NCBI GenBank assembly: GCA_037447655.1
Contig: JBBHKE010000769.1
Span: 35,729 to 99,728, forward strand
DNA: 64,000 bases
Source of the DNA: Zygnema cylindricum
Taxonomy: Eukaryota; Streptophyta; Zygnematophyceae; Zygnematales; Zygnemataceae
Direction of reading: 5' to 3'
Below are positions 1 through 11,133 of the stretch, in pieces. Numbering within the stretch: position 1 is the first letter of the stretch; each line of letters begins with the position of its first letter. The translations under genes and the position numbers were made by a program. Below the pieces are notes generated by a model. That model was given only the letters and a program-made list of their open reading frames with translations, was not told the origin of the DNA and made no database searches.

Positions 1-65
1 ATTGTTTTGGCAAAAATTAAACTTCAATCAAAGTTGAAAAATCGAAAAGGTTATAGGAGTATTTG

Positions 66-439
66 TAAACAGCTCTTAAACAGGGTAGCGAGGGGTGGTG
101 TAATAGTGTTGTTCACGATGCGAAGAAGGTCGTAGAAAAATGGAAGAAATACAAAACTGACATAAATATCGAGGAAGGAGAGGAAAATGAGCTTTGCATT
201 AAAAAGAAAGAAATCTCAAAGGTGATGCTGGGCACTTGTGACATTTTTGGAAAAAAATGCCTCCAATTGGGACAAGGTGTACAGAAAAATCTAATAAAGA
301 AGTTGACCTATTTTGGCCTTCTGCTAATGTACCTGATGTGAAAATACTACATAAAATAAAAGTGAATATGTTTGGTACATGCGATGGGACAAATTCTCGA
401 CAAATGTTTATGAGGATATTGGAAAAGCTAAAAAGTTGA
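66..439 (+). pseudogene. possible degenerate coding fragment, unknown function
   Basis: Two short plus-strand reading frames overlap here. One runs without a start from about 69 to 343 and reads as a lysine- and glutamate-rich stretch (DAKKVVEKWKKYK, then IEEGEENELCIKKKEI). The other, from 257, continues as EVDLFWPSANVPDVKILHKIK. The amino-acid make-up looks more protein-like than the surrounding AT-rich DNA, and the switch of frame would need one indel. I do not recognise a family. It could be an exon or transposon remnant cut by the window edge, or chance. Confidence 0.2.
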
Positions 440-2220
440 AACTAACTTCAAATTAAAAACGGTTTTGTTAAATTTAACTCAAAGCCGGTTTTAGCTTCGA
501 AGGTGACATGGTCGATCAGTCGGTCAATTAGTCGGTCGGTTGTCTTTTTAAGACAGGTTTAACTGTCTTTTTAGACTATCTTGACTTATTTTAGTATATT
601 CAAAAAAAAAATGGAACGCCTTCATTTTTTGGAGTTTCTTTTTTTTTTGTTGCATTTTTTTTGTTGCATTTTTTTTGGTTTTTGACTCCTAAGCCGACCA
701 CTTATTCGTTAACGTTGGCGTTTGACTTTGTCGTTTGCTTTTCAAACTTCAGAAGTCCATTTTTACCTGCATTTTGCTCATAGATTTTTCGTCTTTAAAC
801 TCATTCTTTTTGTTTTTTTGTGAACTTTTGGCGCAGTTTGTCGCTTGCATCCTCGTCTTTGCCCTTCCGTCCATTGCCTCTTTAACTGCAACTTCCCAGC
901 AACTTCCTGCGAGTTATGCGGTAATTTCTACCGACGAAGAATCGGCAAACGAATGTGGTACAAATGGCGTTCTCGAATACGTTCCTCCGGATAGCACTCT
1001 GGTTGTCCACAACCTTTTACCGGAAGTAGAACCTCTCCCTTAGTTTGTAAAAAATAGGGGAAAATCAGTTTACGGTCCTATTTCGTCCCTAATCTGTTGT
1101 CCCTAACCTGTTGTAAATCTACTCGATTGCATAAATTAGAAACTGGTAGTTTCTGTCCGTTTTAGAATGGTAGGGAAATCCCAGTTATCTTTCGTTAATA
1201 TGTAGAGCATGGGATTTTTTCGTTCCTTCCTTTTTATTCTTATTAGTTTTATTTTGGTGGCTCAAGGTTTTGAGTTTTGTATATTCTAGAAAGAAGCTTG
1301 TGAATATAAATTTGGAGAGGAGAGAGTTGTCCTTCATGCCTACTTGTAAAAGTAAAAATAGGAATAAAGACGCCAATTTTTGGAGTCAATGGGGAGATGA
1401 GTAGGTACAGTGGAGGAGAGAAAATTATGAAAGCCAGATTATGAAAGTTTATGTACTAATTTTTTTACCACCAGAATTGTTGTTTTAATTCACATGCATT
1501 GAAATGTGATGGAGATATATGTGACTCTCTTAATCATCAATATCATGTGCGGAAACCATTGAAATGCAATGTGTGCTGTGGTTCAGTAGTACAGTACGCA
1601 TACTATGTGGGTATTTCACTAAAGTATGTGTATGGTATGGGATAGCAATAATATGTAGCGTTTCCAATTGGGTTTGCACATTAATTCCTACGCTCTCATT
1701 CCCTCAAGTATCAAATTCCAGCTCAGCCCTCCCAGTCAAAAATGATATCTGTAGTTGTCTTTCCGATTGCCAAAGACCTCGCTGATTTTGACATCAAAAA
1801 TCACAGTAGAGCGAGAAGTCAAAGCTCATCTTCCGAACTAAGTTTTCTAACATAGTGAAACACAACATAGACATTCACCTTTGTGTAAATCCTTTGGCTT
1901 CAACTTGTAGTAATTGCAACTTGAAATCCGATAAGTGTCATTAACATTAATTTGATGCTGGTTCTTTTTTGCCCCTTGGAAATTTTAATTGTTCAATTCG
2001 TCATGGCTAACTTAATAAGTGGTTAATATCGTCTTTTGTTACTTTACCCGTTACTGTGCGTTAGCTTCTTTTGCAGGGATTCTCTCGCGTTCGGTTTAAC
2101 AGTTTCGTTTTGTTGCTTGTTTCTACCCGTGAACCAAGGTTGTTGTTTCAACTTTTGTGTTTCATCCTTTATTATGATAAAGCAGAAGTAATGAGCTTTC
2201 TTTAAAGAATAAAGCGAAAT
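440..2220. other. AT-rich intergenic stretch, no gene recognised
   Basis: No reading frame here has a recognisable domain. Around 600-680 there are T-rich runs in which a T-tract with ttgcattttttttg is repeated about twice, and around 510-540 short direct repeats of tcggtc. The open frame at 735-1043 begins in low-complexity sequence and resembles no family I know. Confidence 0.5.
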
Positions 2221-2249
2221 GTGGGAAGTAACAAGTTACCTAGAGAAAG

Positions 2250-2530
2250 AATCCATCGCTACGCGACAGCTACTGCTCCCCGTAATCATGTACCTCCAGA
2301 TCCGGCCTGCGGCCGCTGTCAAACACACGCACAGCTCCTGCTCCCCGTAATCATGTACCTCCAGATCCCTCATTTTTCTCCATCGCTACGCGACAGCTCC
2401 TGCTCCCCGTAATCATGTACCTCCAGATCCCTCATTTTTCTCCATCGCTACGCGACAGCTCCTGCTCCCCGTAATCATGTACCTCCAGATCCGGCCTGCG
2501 GCCGCTGTCAAACACACGCACATTGGCGTA
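2250..2530. repeat. mosaic tandem repeat, four units
   Basis: A core running from the words gctacgcgacagct through ctgctccccgtaatcatg to acctccagatcc occurs four times in direct orientation. The core is followed either by ctcatttttctccat (two middle units) or by ggcctgcggccgctgtcaaa then cacacgcac (first and last units). The array therefore alternates two spacer types around one core. It is GC-richer than its surroundings. The open frame at 2221-2412 is a by-product of the repeat. Confidence 0.85.
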
Positions 2531-2659
2531 ACCGCCAGGTGTGGCCCCTTTCCATAAATCTCCTTCTCCCCTTCCATTCCACGGCAGAAATCCCTTTCCC
2601 CCCACTAAATTTACACACACCTCATACACACACGCTCCCACACACACAACCGCACACAA

Positions 2660-2728
2660 ACAAAAAAAAAAACAAAAAAACAAAAAAAAAAACTAAAAAA
2701 AAAAAAAATAATAATAATAATAATAACA
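2660..2728. repeat. A-rich/(ATA)n microsatellite
   Basis: An A-tract interrupted by single c or t bases passes into about seven ata/taa triplets. It lies just upstream of the non-LTR retrotransposon fragment. Tails of this type often mark the 3' end of a LINE or SINE, so it could be the tail of an older insertion, but that is inference. Confidence 0.8.
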
Positions 2729-3004
2729 ATATCTTATCCCTCCCCTCAGAGCAGCAATTCCTTCCCATTTCTTCCCCAAAGCAGACGCTAGGTCCCTTCC
2801 CCCATATTCCCCATTTTCTCTCCAGTGCCTCCTTTCTCCCACCCTACCCATGGTTCCGTCCCAGTACCATTTCCACCATCTATTTCCTAGGGTTTCCTTT
2901 CTTCCTTCCCATTTCCCCCTTCCTCTCCCTCTTTCACGTCCCATGCTTCTCCCTCTCATTCAATGACCATGTCCGGCTGTGCATCTTAGCCTCCTCTCCC
3001 TCGT

Positions 3005-3211
3005 TCACCTCCTCCACCTAAACCTCCACCTAAACCTCGCAAACAAGCCTCAACACGGATAGAATGTGTCGGCTGTCATAACCATTTCGCGAAATGGGCC
3101 GGTATTGCCCGACATACAAAGAGTTGTCAACATTTTTTGGCCCAGAGCGGCCCTTCCTCCAATACCCTTTCTTCCACCATACTCCCGTCCGGACCTACGA
3201 GCCAAGATTAA
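3005..3211 (+). pseudogene. zinc-finger N-terminal fragment of non-LTR retrotransposon
   Basis: In the frame ending with the taa at 3209-3211, a proline- and lysine-rich stretch leads into IECVGCHNHFAKWAGIARH followed by TKSC. This gives Cys-x2-Cys-x12-His-x3-Cys, a C2HC-type finger. DNA-binding fingers of this sort precede the reverse transcriptase in site-specific and related non-LTR elements (R2/CRE-like). The RT frame begins 120 bases downstream in another phase, so finger and RT probably belonged to one protein now split by a frameshift and a stop. The short spacing to the RT supports the pairing; assignment to a clade is inference. Confidence 0.5.
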
Positions 3212-3330
3212 GCATTTGTACGCGATTTAGACGTGCTCGGAGCTTATGATTTGGGGGCCCACCGTCCGCGATTATACACGCGGATTCCCATGGCTGTGCG
3301 GATTATCGTACAGGACCCCTCCACCTTCCT

Positions 3331-4737
3331 TTGTCCCGTATTTATTTGGATCCCACGGATGTTGGACCTTGGCACCTCCTTTTCATGTTTTCACTTTGGG
3401 TTCTAGTCTTACCTGGCCGTGGAGGTGGTAGCGGGGCCCGAGAAACTATGGCCCAATGTCGACGTTTCCTTCGAGGTGATTGGCGGGCCTTTCATGCCGA
3501 GCACGAGGATCGAGTTGCGAGTGCTTCCTTCACACCACGTCGTACATCTCGGACTTCAGATGTGCCATCTTCCTATCGTCGTGCGGTTCATTTGGGTCGA
3601 GTGGGTGAGCTCTCTCGAGCGGTTCGGGCCCTCCAGCCATTTAATCCTGCTCCTCGGTCTGCAGCGACTGTTGAGATTCTTCGGGCTCTTCATCCACCAG
3701 CTCCTACCCCTCAGTCCCCCTCTATTCACACCTTCGAGCCGCCAAAGTGTTTGATCTTGGATCGAGACTCCTTTATTAAAGCCCTTACGACTTCTCCACA
3801 TCTTTCAGCGGGGGGTCCTTCGGGCACTGTTTATGAGCTATTTCGCGACGTTTTGCCTCCAGAATCTGGTGCCCGAGGTTTTGATATGTTTTTTCGAGTT
3901 TGTTCCCTTATTGCAGTTGGCACTGTCCCTTCCCGTATTTGTGATCTCCTCACGGCCTCCCGCCTCGTAGCTGTCACCAAACCCAATGGGGGAATCCGCC
4001 CTATTGCAGTGGGCGAGGTATTGTACCGTTTGGTGGCCCGCGCCTTCTGCATCCAGCTCCAGCCCGCTTTCCATGATTATTTCTCTCCTCATCAGTTCGG
4101 AGTGGCAACCCAGGGGGGTTGTGACGCCGTGGTTCATGGGATCCGGGCTTTGTTAGATGCCCATTTGGATTGGTTAGTCCTCCAGTTGGATGTTTCTAAT
4201 GCCTTTAATACAGTGGATCGGAATGCAATTTTTTTGGAGCTTATGGCTGCACCTTCCCCGATTGCCCAAATATTTCCTTTTGTGAGAGCTTTTTATTCAC
4301 TGAGCAGTAGCCTCTCTTTCTCTAGTGATGATGATTTGATCCCACTTTCCTCCGCGACTGGCACTCGTCAGGGTGATCCTCTTGGGGGCCCTTTGTTTGC
4401 ACTAGCCCATTACCGCGCTCTCCGAGCTTCCGCAGCAACTTATCCTTCTTGTCTTTTCCCTTCAGTTGCAGATGACACACACATTATTGGTCCTTCGGAT
4501 CAAGTTATACCGGCCTATGACTTTTTCAAGGCTCGCTTGGCCGAAGTCAATCTTTCGGTCCAACCCTCTAAGTGTGTTGTTTGGTCCCCACATCCTATTC
4601 CTCCTCCTTTCACTCCCCCTCTTGGTTTTCAAACTCCTCCTTCTGAAGGCATTTGTGTGGTGGGTTGCCCACTGGGTTCCGATCCATACGTCACGACGTT
4701 CCTTGATTCCGCTCTTCAGACATATTTGTGGTGCTAA
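3331..4737 (+). pseudogene. non-LTR retrotransposon reverse transcriptase fragment
   Basis: A 468-codon frame encodes a reverse transcriptase of the non-LTR type. Visible motifs in order are SRLVAVTKPNGGIRPIAVGE (about residues 210-230), LQLDVSNAFNTVD with the first catalytic Asp (about 285-297), GTRQGDPLGGPLFALAHY (about 345-362), and VADDTHIIG with the paired catalytic Asp (about 380-388). All three catalytic aspartates are present. No endonuclease domain follows: the frame stops soon after the palm/thumb (GCPLGSDPYVTTF), and a TIR element begins at 4837. The first roughly 30 residues are probably not native, since the frame opens in shifted sequence. The length suggests an inactive 5'- and 3'-broken copy. 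Identity as an RT is firm; placement near R2/CRE-like elements is tentative. Confidence 0.8.
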
Positions 4738-4836
4738 AAATCTGAAAGATATTAATTATCGGATCGTAGCTTGCGTGGCGCCAGTCAATTTAGAACACTT
4801 GGTTTACAAACTCTACGTGATGGAACATCGACTCAC

Positions 4837-5613
4837 GGTAACCTTCCATCAGGCGAAAAGTGGGGTTGTTTACTAGAGAAAGTACCTTTTCGTACTAAGC
4901 CGTACTGATTTTTTTTTTTTGTACAAAAGATGTTTACTAAAAATTCTTTAAGATTCTCCACTTTTTGGCGAAAATTTCCACCGTCCGATTTCGAATTTTT
5001 GACGCAAACTCCCCTTCTATCCAGTGTCTGGCTAGTCTCCTCCGACTATCCTCGGAAGACAGTAGGAGGACACTTTGCGCTTACTGGACGCGTGTATTGG
5101 TCCACTTGTCAAAGTCGGAGTCGAACCACGACGGATGTGAAGTAATAAACTTACATGTGGCAAATGGCGTTTACCTTCTTACATCAAAACCACCCTGTTC
5201 GACGACAAAATCTTGGTTATAGGACATCCTGTCACGCCTCCGCTAGTACACCGATAATACATGAACGTACAAATGGTACATTCATGGACATTTGTACAAA
5301 TTTTCAATTGGCAACGGTTTTCGTGATCGTTGGTACAACGACAAATACAAGGACGTACAGATTGTACATTAGCGTGACGCTACTATATATTTTAATCTGC
5401 GTCCGCCCATACAGATACGCAATTGAGATTTTGTACTTTTCCAATCTTTCATTAATCCCGGGCGGCTCAACAGGATCCTACGTGTTACCAATCGCAATCT
5501 AACACGTAAGCAGTTTTTGCTTCACTGGCACGACCTGATGGAAAGGTGTTACAAATATTACTGCCAGTAAACGTAACCGTACGATTACTGGGAACGCTTG
5601 ATGGAAGGTTACC
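4837..5613. mobile_element. non-autonomous TIR element, ggtaacc family, copy 1
   Basis: The ends are inverted repeats: GGTAACCTTCCATCAGGC at the left and its complement with one mismatch at the right (5596-5613). A degenerate subterminal copy of the end (cctgatggaaaggtgttac) lies about 70 bases inside the right end. No transposase is encoded; the open frames inside are short and unrelated to known families. A second copy, in reverse orientation, brackets the gypsy element at 13920-22440. I could not see a clear target-site duplication, so the superfamily is unassigned. Confidence 0.75.
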
Positions 5614-5676
5614 CTCTATTGACCCGGTTTGTAGAGTTGGTTGTACATTACATAAACATCTGATGGAACTTCACCG

Positions 5677-6732
5677 TGAAACTCTGAGACCTCCATAAGT
5701 CCTCAGAGTGGACAGCTTCCAAGAAGCCTCTAGGATAATCCTGACCCCTTTGTGTTTAAGCAAAAATAAATGCCACCCTGGCAGACAAAAACTCTGACCA
5801 ACTTCACCCCTGTGAAGACAAGACTCCCCTGAGTCGATAGCAAAAAGAATCTCTGAATTTGCTCCCCTGAGCAGTAAGTTATGGAGGGTCAAAGTTGACC
5901 TTTTGTACAGAAGCTCTCTGGGAGAGGGGGGTCCTATCTTCTAATTTTTCTAAGTCCTATCTCTCTCACAGACTCTATCTACTGATGTACGGAACCAATC
6001 AGAATTGAGTTCCGTACGCAAAAGTACAGCTGCCGGTGTACTTTATGTACGGACATTGTACGACATGGCCAAAATGTCGACACAATGTCAAATCCGGATT
6101 CGGTGTCATAATCTCCAGAGATTCCACAATCCAACGGAATTTCGCCACGTGTCATCCGATGTGGCGATGGCCACAAACCGCCGAAATCTTCCTCCGCGAT
6201 CTCGGCGCTAATCTCGGCCGTCCGATTAAAGTCGTCTTTAATCGTAGCCGTAATAAATACGATGCGCGGTATTTGTTTCATTTACGAAAACAAATGCGCG
6301 GTACTGATTTTTGTCCGTACCGTAAGTCGTACATTATATATTACTGGATCTATGTATCCCGTAATTCATTTCAGTTAAATGGTTTATCGCACGTATACAT
6401 ATTTAAATAAATATCAAACTAAATGCTACGTAACACTACCGCTAGACCTAACGGTTAAGGCTACCGGCTTACTTCCGTGTCTGCCGGCCGGCAGGTACAA
6501 GGATCAAATCCTGCCGCCGGCACATACATTTTAATTAAATATATAAACCCTAATATAAAATTCCCGTAAACCTCAGGATAGCCAAGGTAGCCATTGGCTC
6601 TAGCTTCCTCTCCAATTTCTCAGTGACTGCGACAAGTTTGAGAGTTGGAGAGAGAAGTTAGAGATAGACTGCCTCGACTTCTATATTTCTTTTCAGACCT
6701 AGAAAATACTAATAAAACCATTAGTTTCTACA
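5677..6732 (-). repeat. copia-A 3' LTR
   Basis: The 1056-bp LTR matches 11088-12138 with few differences, mostly single-base indels. It carries an antisense tRNA-like block (separate entry) and, near its 3' end, a segment around ctcccctgag that is conserved in the LTRs of copia-C and copia-E. Open frames at 5671-5892 and 5979-6410 are LTR sequence with no recognised product. Confidence 0.95.
6441..6522 (+). other. antisense tRNA-like block in copia-A 3' LTR
   Basis: The segment starts gctagacctaacggttaagg (A-box-like) and ends ggatcaaatcc (B-box-like) inside a ctgcc/ggcag-type stem, about 80 bases in all. A possible CCGGC/GCCGG stem lies between them in the position of an anticodon arm. It runs opposite to the element, 211-292 bases from the LTR start. 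It is not an intact tRNA: the acceptor stem is not evident. The same block recurs in five LTRs in this window. Confidence 0.5.
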
Positions 6733-6748
6733 CTCCCCTTATTTTCTA
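6733..6748 (-). promoter_or_regulatory. copia-A polypurine tract
   Basis: On the minus strand aaaataaggggag lies directly against the TGTAGAAAC start of the 3' LTR. This is the expected plus-strand primer site. Copia-C has the same sequence at 49069-49084. Confidence 0.85.
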
Positions 6749-6839
6749 GTCAATCTTTAATTTCAGACCACACTTCTCCCTGCAAAAAATTAGTTTAGGG
6801 GAAGGCACAGGTTTGGTCATCATATCTGCTACCATCTCA

Positions 6840-8127
6840 CTATCTGGTCTGTACTCTAAACTGAATATTTTGTTTTTCTACTTTCTCTTTAACAAAGCTG
6901 AGTCTGATGTCCATGTGTTTGGGCTTTAAAATGGTGTTTAGGATTGGCAGAAATAGCGATTGCTGCCTGATTATCACAAAATATTTTCTGCACACCACTC
7001 TTAAGGTGACCAAGCTCACCAAGCAAAGACTTGACCCACATCAATTCTTTTACAGCAGAGCAAGAGGCCATATACTCAGCCTCCATGGTGGACTGAGCAA
7101 TAACCTTTTGCTGTTTGCTACTCCAACATCAAGCCCCATCACCCACATATAATACATATCCAGAAGTACATCTCCTCATCGGAGCATCACCATAACTGGC
7201 ATCACTCCAAGTAGTGATGTCAGTATTCTCCCCACCCAAATGCAACCATAGATCTCTAGTTCCTACCAAGTATCTAAGGACTCTCTTAGCTGCCTCCCAA
7301 TCCTTCTTAGTGGGAGCATTTAGACTTCTACTCAGCACTCCTACAGCTGCAGCTAAATCCGGCCGGGTACAATTCATAAAATAGATTAGACTTCCCACTA
7401 CTTGCCTGTAAGGAATAGTCTGCATGAACTTCTGTTCTTCAGGAGATAATTCCTCGTCTAAGACTATGACTCCTTCTTCCTCACTCCCCTCACTTCCCTT
7501 CTTCAATTCCATTGGAGTTGTACAACTATTAGCTTTATCCATTTGAAATTTTTCAAGCATGTTCCCTATTGCTTCCTTTTGAGTCAATCTTATAATTTTT
7601 CTTTTTCGGTCTCTCTCTACTTGAATTCCCAAAATATATTTTGCTTCCCCCATATCCTTCATTTCAAATCTCCCCTTAAGATCGGTTTTCAGTTTATTAA
7701 TTTTTTCCATTGATTTACTTAAAACAAGCAAATCATCAACATAAATTGCAATAAATATAAAACCTTCCTCATCTTCGAAAACATAGATTGAGTGATCTGA
7801 GCTGATCCGAATATATCCTAGACCGGTAAGAAACTCATCAAGCTTCTTATTCCACTGTCGGGGCGCCTGTTTCAAACCATAAAGAGATTTAATCAGCCGG
7901 CATACCTTACTCTCCTCTCCTTCTTCCACAAACCCTTCGGGTTGTCGCATGAAGATCTCCTCTTCTAATTCTCCATGCAAAAAGGCTGTTTTGATGTCCA
8001 TCTGGTGCACTTCCATGTCTTCCGCCGCTGCTAAACTGAGAAGTATGCGGACGGAGGGAAATCTGACCACCGGGGCAAAGGTTTCCTCGTAGTCAATTCC
8101 TTCCTTTTGTGTAAATCCCTTTGCCAC
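6840..8127 (-). pseudogene. copia-A reverse transcriptase and RNase H
   Basis: The main frame (7129-8127, 332 codons) opens with MAKGFTQKEGIDYEETFAPV. It contains the first RT Asp in VHQMDIKTAFLHG, the SLYGLKQAPRQWNKKL block, and the catalytic IYVDDLLVLS. It then covers the connection region (IPYRQVVGSLIYFMNCTRPD) and the start of RNase H (TTWSDASYGDAP). The RNase H continues in a shifted frame at 6889-7086 with MEAEYMASCSAVKELMWVKS and CDNQAAI, then shifts again to end near 6840. All RT catalytic residues are present, so only indels break the domain. Integrase lies immediately upstream. Confidence 0.92.
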
Positions 8128-9562
8128 TAATCTGGCCTTGTAGCGCTCTCGATTGTGTTATCTGGGTTCAGTTTTAGTTTGAAAACCCACTTACAACCGA
8201 TTGGTTTTCGGTTAGGTGGACAGTCCACCAGCTCCCAAGTATCGGCTGCCATGATTGAAGCCATCTCCTCATTGATGGCTGTCTTCCACCGGTTTCTTTC
8301 TGGACAAGTCATCGCCTCTCGATAAGTTTGAGGTTCATCTTGATGAGATAGTTTAGTTACCTTGTTATTAACCTGTTTTTCTTGCAGTCTTTTGCTACTT
8401 CTCCTCCCTCCCTCAAAATCTGAGGCCGGAATAGATGGTTCTAGTGGATTCTTTCGAACAAACTCGGCTTCTCCCCTATCCCTTGATTCCGAATCAATTT
8501 CCACCACGTCTTCCGCTTCGAGTAGAGTTGTCACTGGAGTTTCCACAGCCGAGTCCTTTTCGGTCTGATTTGTTCCTGCAAGAATGTCATCGTCTCTAAA
8601 ACCTGGATAGTTAGGAAGCTCAAAGTCATCAGAATTTTCTGACTCAAATCTGATTTTTACTGACTTTGTATATTTGAAGGGATCCACATACTTTCCTTCA
8701 TCCATAACTACTAGATGCTTTACTAAGATTATATCTTCTCTTTTTAGATCATAAACTCTATATCCTTTAACATCCTCATCATATCCTAATAAGTATCCCG
8801 GTTTTCCTTTAGGATCTAGCTTCCAATTGGACCGATCAGTATCTAGACTGAATACTTGACTGCCGAAAACCTTTAAATGAGATAAGTCTGGTTTCCAGCC
8901 TGTCCATCTCTCATAAGGTGTTTGATCTTTTATAGCTGAAGTAAGAACTCTATTTTTGAGGTAATTAGCACAGTTCATTGCTTCTGCCCAAAACCTTTTT
9001 CCTATCTTCTTATCCGACAACATACTTCTAGCACTATCACTTAGTGTTCTATTTAACCTTTCAGCTACCCCATTCTGTTCAGGATTTTCTGGCACTGTCT
9101 TTTGGTGTTGAACCCCATCTTCCCTCAAAAAATCCTCAAACTGGTTAGAAGTATACTCTCCACCATTGTCACTCCTTACTCTCTTGATTGGAGTTTCATG
9201 GAGTTTTTCGCTCCATGCTATATTTTGTATATAACAGTCCTCAGCCTCTGACTTGTTTTTCAAAAATATACTCGGGAATACCGAGACCAATCATCAGTTA
9301 TAGTCATCATAAATCTCTTCCCCCCCGGTGAGGGCACTCTAGCCGGTCCCCAAATATCTGTGTGTACTAGATCTAGAAGTTTTTCTCCCTTGTAGGTGGC
9401 TGTTTTTGGAAAGGGTAATCTGTGTGCTTTACCTTGAGCACACCCACTACAATCACTTATATCATCACTCTCACTGAACTGAATCCCTTCCACCACTCCC
9501 ATCTTTTTCATCTCTTTTAACTTATCTAGATTCACATGCCCAAGCCTCTTATGCCACATCAT
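8127..9562 (-). pseudogene. copia-A integrase and integrase-RT linker
   Basis: Two overlapping frames (9260-9562 and 8127-9290) make up the integrase. The zinc-binding HHCC region reads WHKRLGHVNLDKLKEMKK and later CSGCAQGK. The core shows TITDDWSRYSRVYF with the first Asp, RSDNGGEYTSNQF with the second, and EQNGVAERLNRTL with the Glu, so the D,D,E triad is complete. After the core come the FWAEAMNCANYLKNRVLT region, a variable acidic linker, and the start of RT (MASIMAADTWELVD; GCKWVFKLKLN). The frame change at about 9270-9290 falls after the first Asp of the core. Confidence 0.92.
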
Positions 9563-10307
9563 AATATCATGAACACCAGCATAATAAAGTTTCTTCGTTT
9601 CATACTTAAGATCAGCCTAAACATCCCATGGCTACCTTTCTCAGCAATGAAATAGACATCCTCCTCAAAACTAGCAGTAAAGACTCCTTCCCTAGTGCTA
9701 GTGAAAAAACCCTTATCATCTAATGCTGATGTAGAGATAAGGTTTTTGTTCAGCTCCGGAATAAACAATACATCGGAGAATGTTAATATGGATGTCTTCC
9801 TTCTACTAACACTTTCAGATCTACCGATCCTACAAGAGTAGTGGTGACTATCCTCCCATCCTCGTACTCTATCTCTACGGTGGGAATCTTTCTTATCTTA
9901 TTGAACAGGTGTCTATCCTTACACATGTGCATTGAGGCACCTGAATCTATAATCCAGCCTGCTTCACCTTTCAATCCACCGTAAGCACATTTCTGCCTTC
10001 GTGGAATTTCAACCTCAGTTTTCGCCTCCAACTCCTTATCCAAAAGGAGCTCATCGTCCTCGTCCTCGGATTCCGCCTCAAGTACCTGTGAGACAAGGGC
10101 CTTTTTCTTTCCTCTCGGGGTACCACCGGTCTGCCCCTCCTTTAACCGAAGCTCGGTTAGCTCGGTGCACTCTGCCATATAGTGCCCCGGTTTCTTACAA
10201 AAATGACATAAACCTTTGGGAGCCCTTGGTTCGAACTCGCCAACCTGTTTTTTCTGCTCCCTACCCCCATAGTTTCCGACTGTTTCCGGGAATCCTTGTT
10301 CCTCCAA
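9559..10307 (-). pseudogene. copia-A nucleocapsid zinc knuckle and protease
   Basis: The frame 9783-10307 contains CHFCKKPGHYMAEC, an intact Cys-x2-Cys-x4-His-x4-Cys knuckle for RNA binding. An acidic stretch follows (ESEDEDDELLLDKELE), then the aspartic protease signature GWIIDSGASMHMC. The frame changes near 9780 and continues at 9559-9768 (FIPELNKNLISTSALDDKG), leading into the integrase zinc domain. This knuckle is intact here but destroyed in copia-C and copia-D. Confidence 0.9.
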
Positions 10308-11133
10308 TCGGTCGCTGTTGCCAAGGCTTGGTCACTCTTTCCTCCCCTTCGGATCTCTATCGTATTCTCTCGAACGAGAATCATCCCTACCACTGAGTTC
10401 CATATCCACCTTGAGTCCGGCAAGTCCTGCACACGGTTGACTATGTTCTCGAACTCATCAGGTAACTTCATTAGTAAACAATTAACTTTTTCTTTTTCAC
10501 TAAAAACTTTACCCGCACTCTCTAGCTCCATGAAGAGTGTAGCAAGCTCATTGCAAAAATCCAACATATTTCCCCCTTTGTATACATACTCCTTAACTTT
10601 CTGATCAGCCAACTGTTGTTGCTGAATCGTACCACTTCGGTACATTTCTATGAGAGCCATCCAAAGATCGGATGCCCTCTCTACCTGCAAATGAGGACAT
10701 GCAAGTCCTTGAGTGAGATGGCGTAGGAATGAAGTGTTTTGCCGCCATATTGTTGAAGTCCCAGGTTTCAGTATCATTCTCCTCGTTCCTCGGAATAGGT
10801 GACATGAATGCTAAACCAGTTGCTATTGGTGTGGTCGCCTCCTTCTCCTTTCCTTTGTCCACCACCTCTCCTTCCTTTGTTTCCTCCGTTGAAGGTGAAT
10901 CCTCTTTCCTGGTGAATCTGCTTCCTTTAAACCCTACAGGAATTCCAAGACTTGATGGACGCCCCAATCGTCCACCTCACTATCCCCCAAAACCTTTTTT
11001 CGCATAGAGCTCCTATCATCATACTTTCCCAGTATATGAAGCCAGTTCCATTAAAGATTGGTACCCTAGAGGGTGGGCCCATAACCATGAAACTCTGAGA
11101 CCTCCATAAGTCCTTAGAGTGGACAGCTTCCAA
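10157..11133 (-). pseudogene. copia-A gag
   Basis: Three overlapping frames (10927-11133, 10605-10967, 10157-10777) together encode Gag. The N-terminal part reads VMGPPSRVPIFNGTGFIYWE, the usual copia Gag opening near a G-T-x-[FY]-x-x-W motif. The central part contains ERASDLWMALIEMYRSG and YKGGNMLDFCNELATLFMEL (UBN2-type Gag). The primer-binding site is translated as VMGPP at the start. In this copy an ATG spans the LTR/PBS junction (last LTR base plus TG). The frames are separated by single-base shifts. Confidence 0.85.
11072..11086 (-). promoter_or_regulatory. copia-A primer-binding site (half-tRNA type)
   Basis: On the minus strand GGTTATGGGCCCACC lies one base inside the 5' LTR. It is the exact complement of the anticodon stem-loop of plant initiator-Met tRNA (GGUGGGCCCAUAACC), not of its 3' end. 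Drosophila copia is known to prime from such an internal tRNA site. The same 15 bases occur in copia-B and copia-C, and with one change in copia-D. Confidence 0.85.

Noticed and set aside
735-1043. 102-codon frame with a hydrophobic start resembling a signal peptide
   Set aside because: The hydrophobic part derives from a T-rich tract, and the remainder matches nothing I know.
2539-3021. 160-codon Pro/Lys/Asn-rich frame
   Set aside because: It crosses the A-rich microsatellite, which supplies the Lys and Asn runs; out of phase with the zinc finger.
6441-6522. Genuine tRNA gene
   Set aside because: A- and B-box-like words are present, but no acceptor stem closes and the block is repeated within LTRs.
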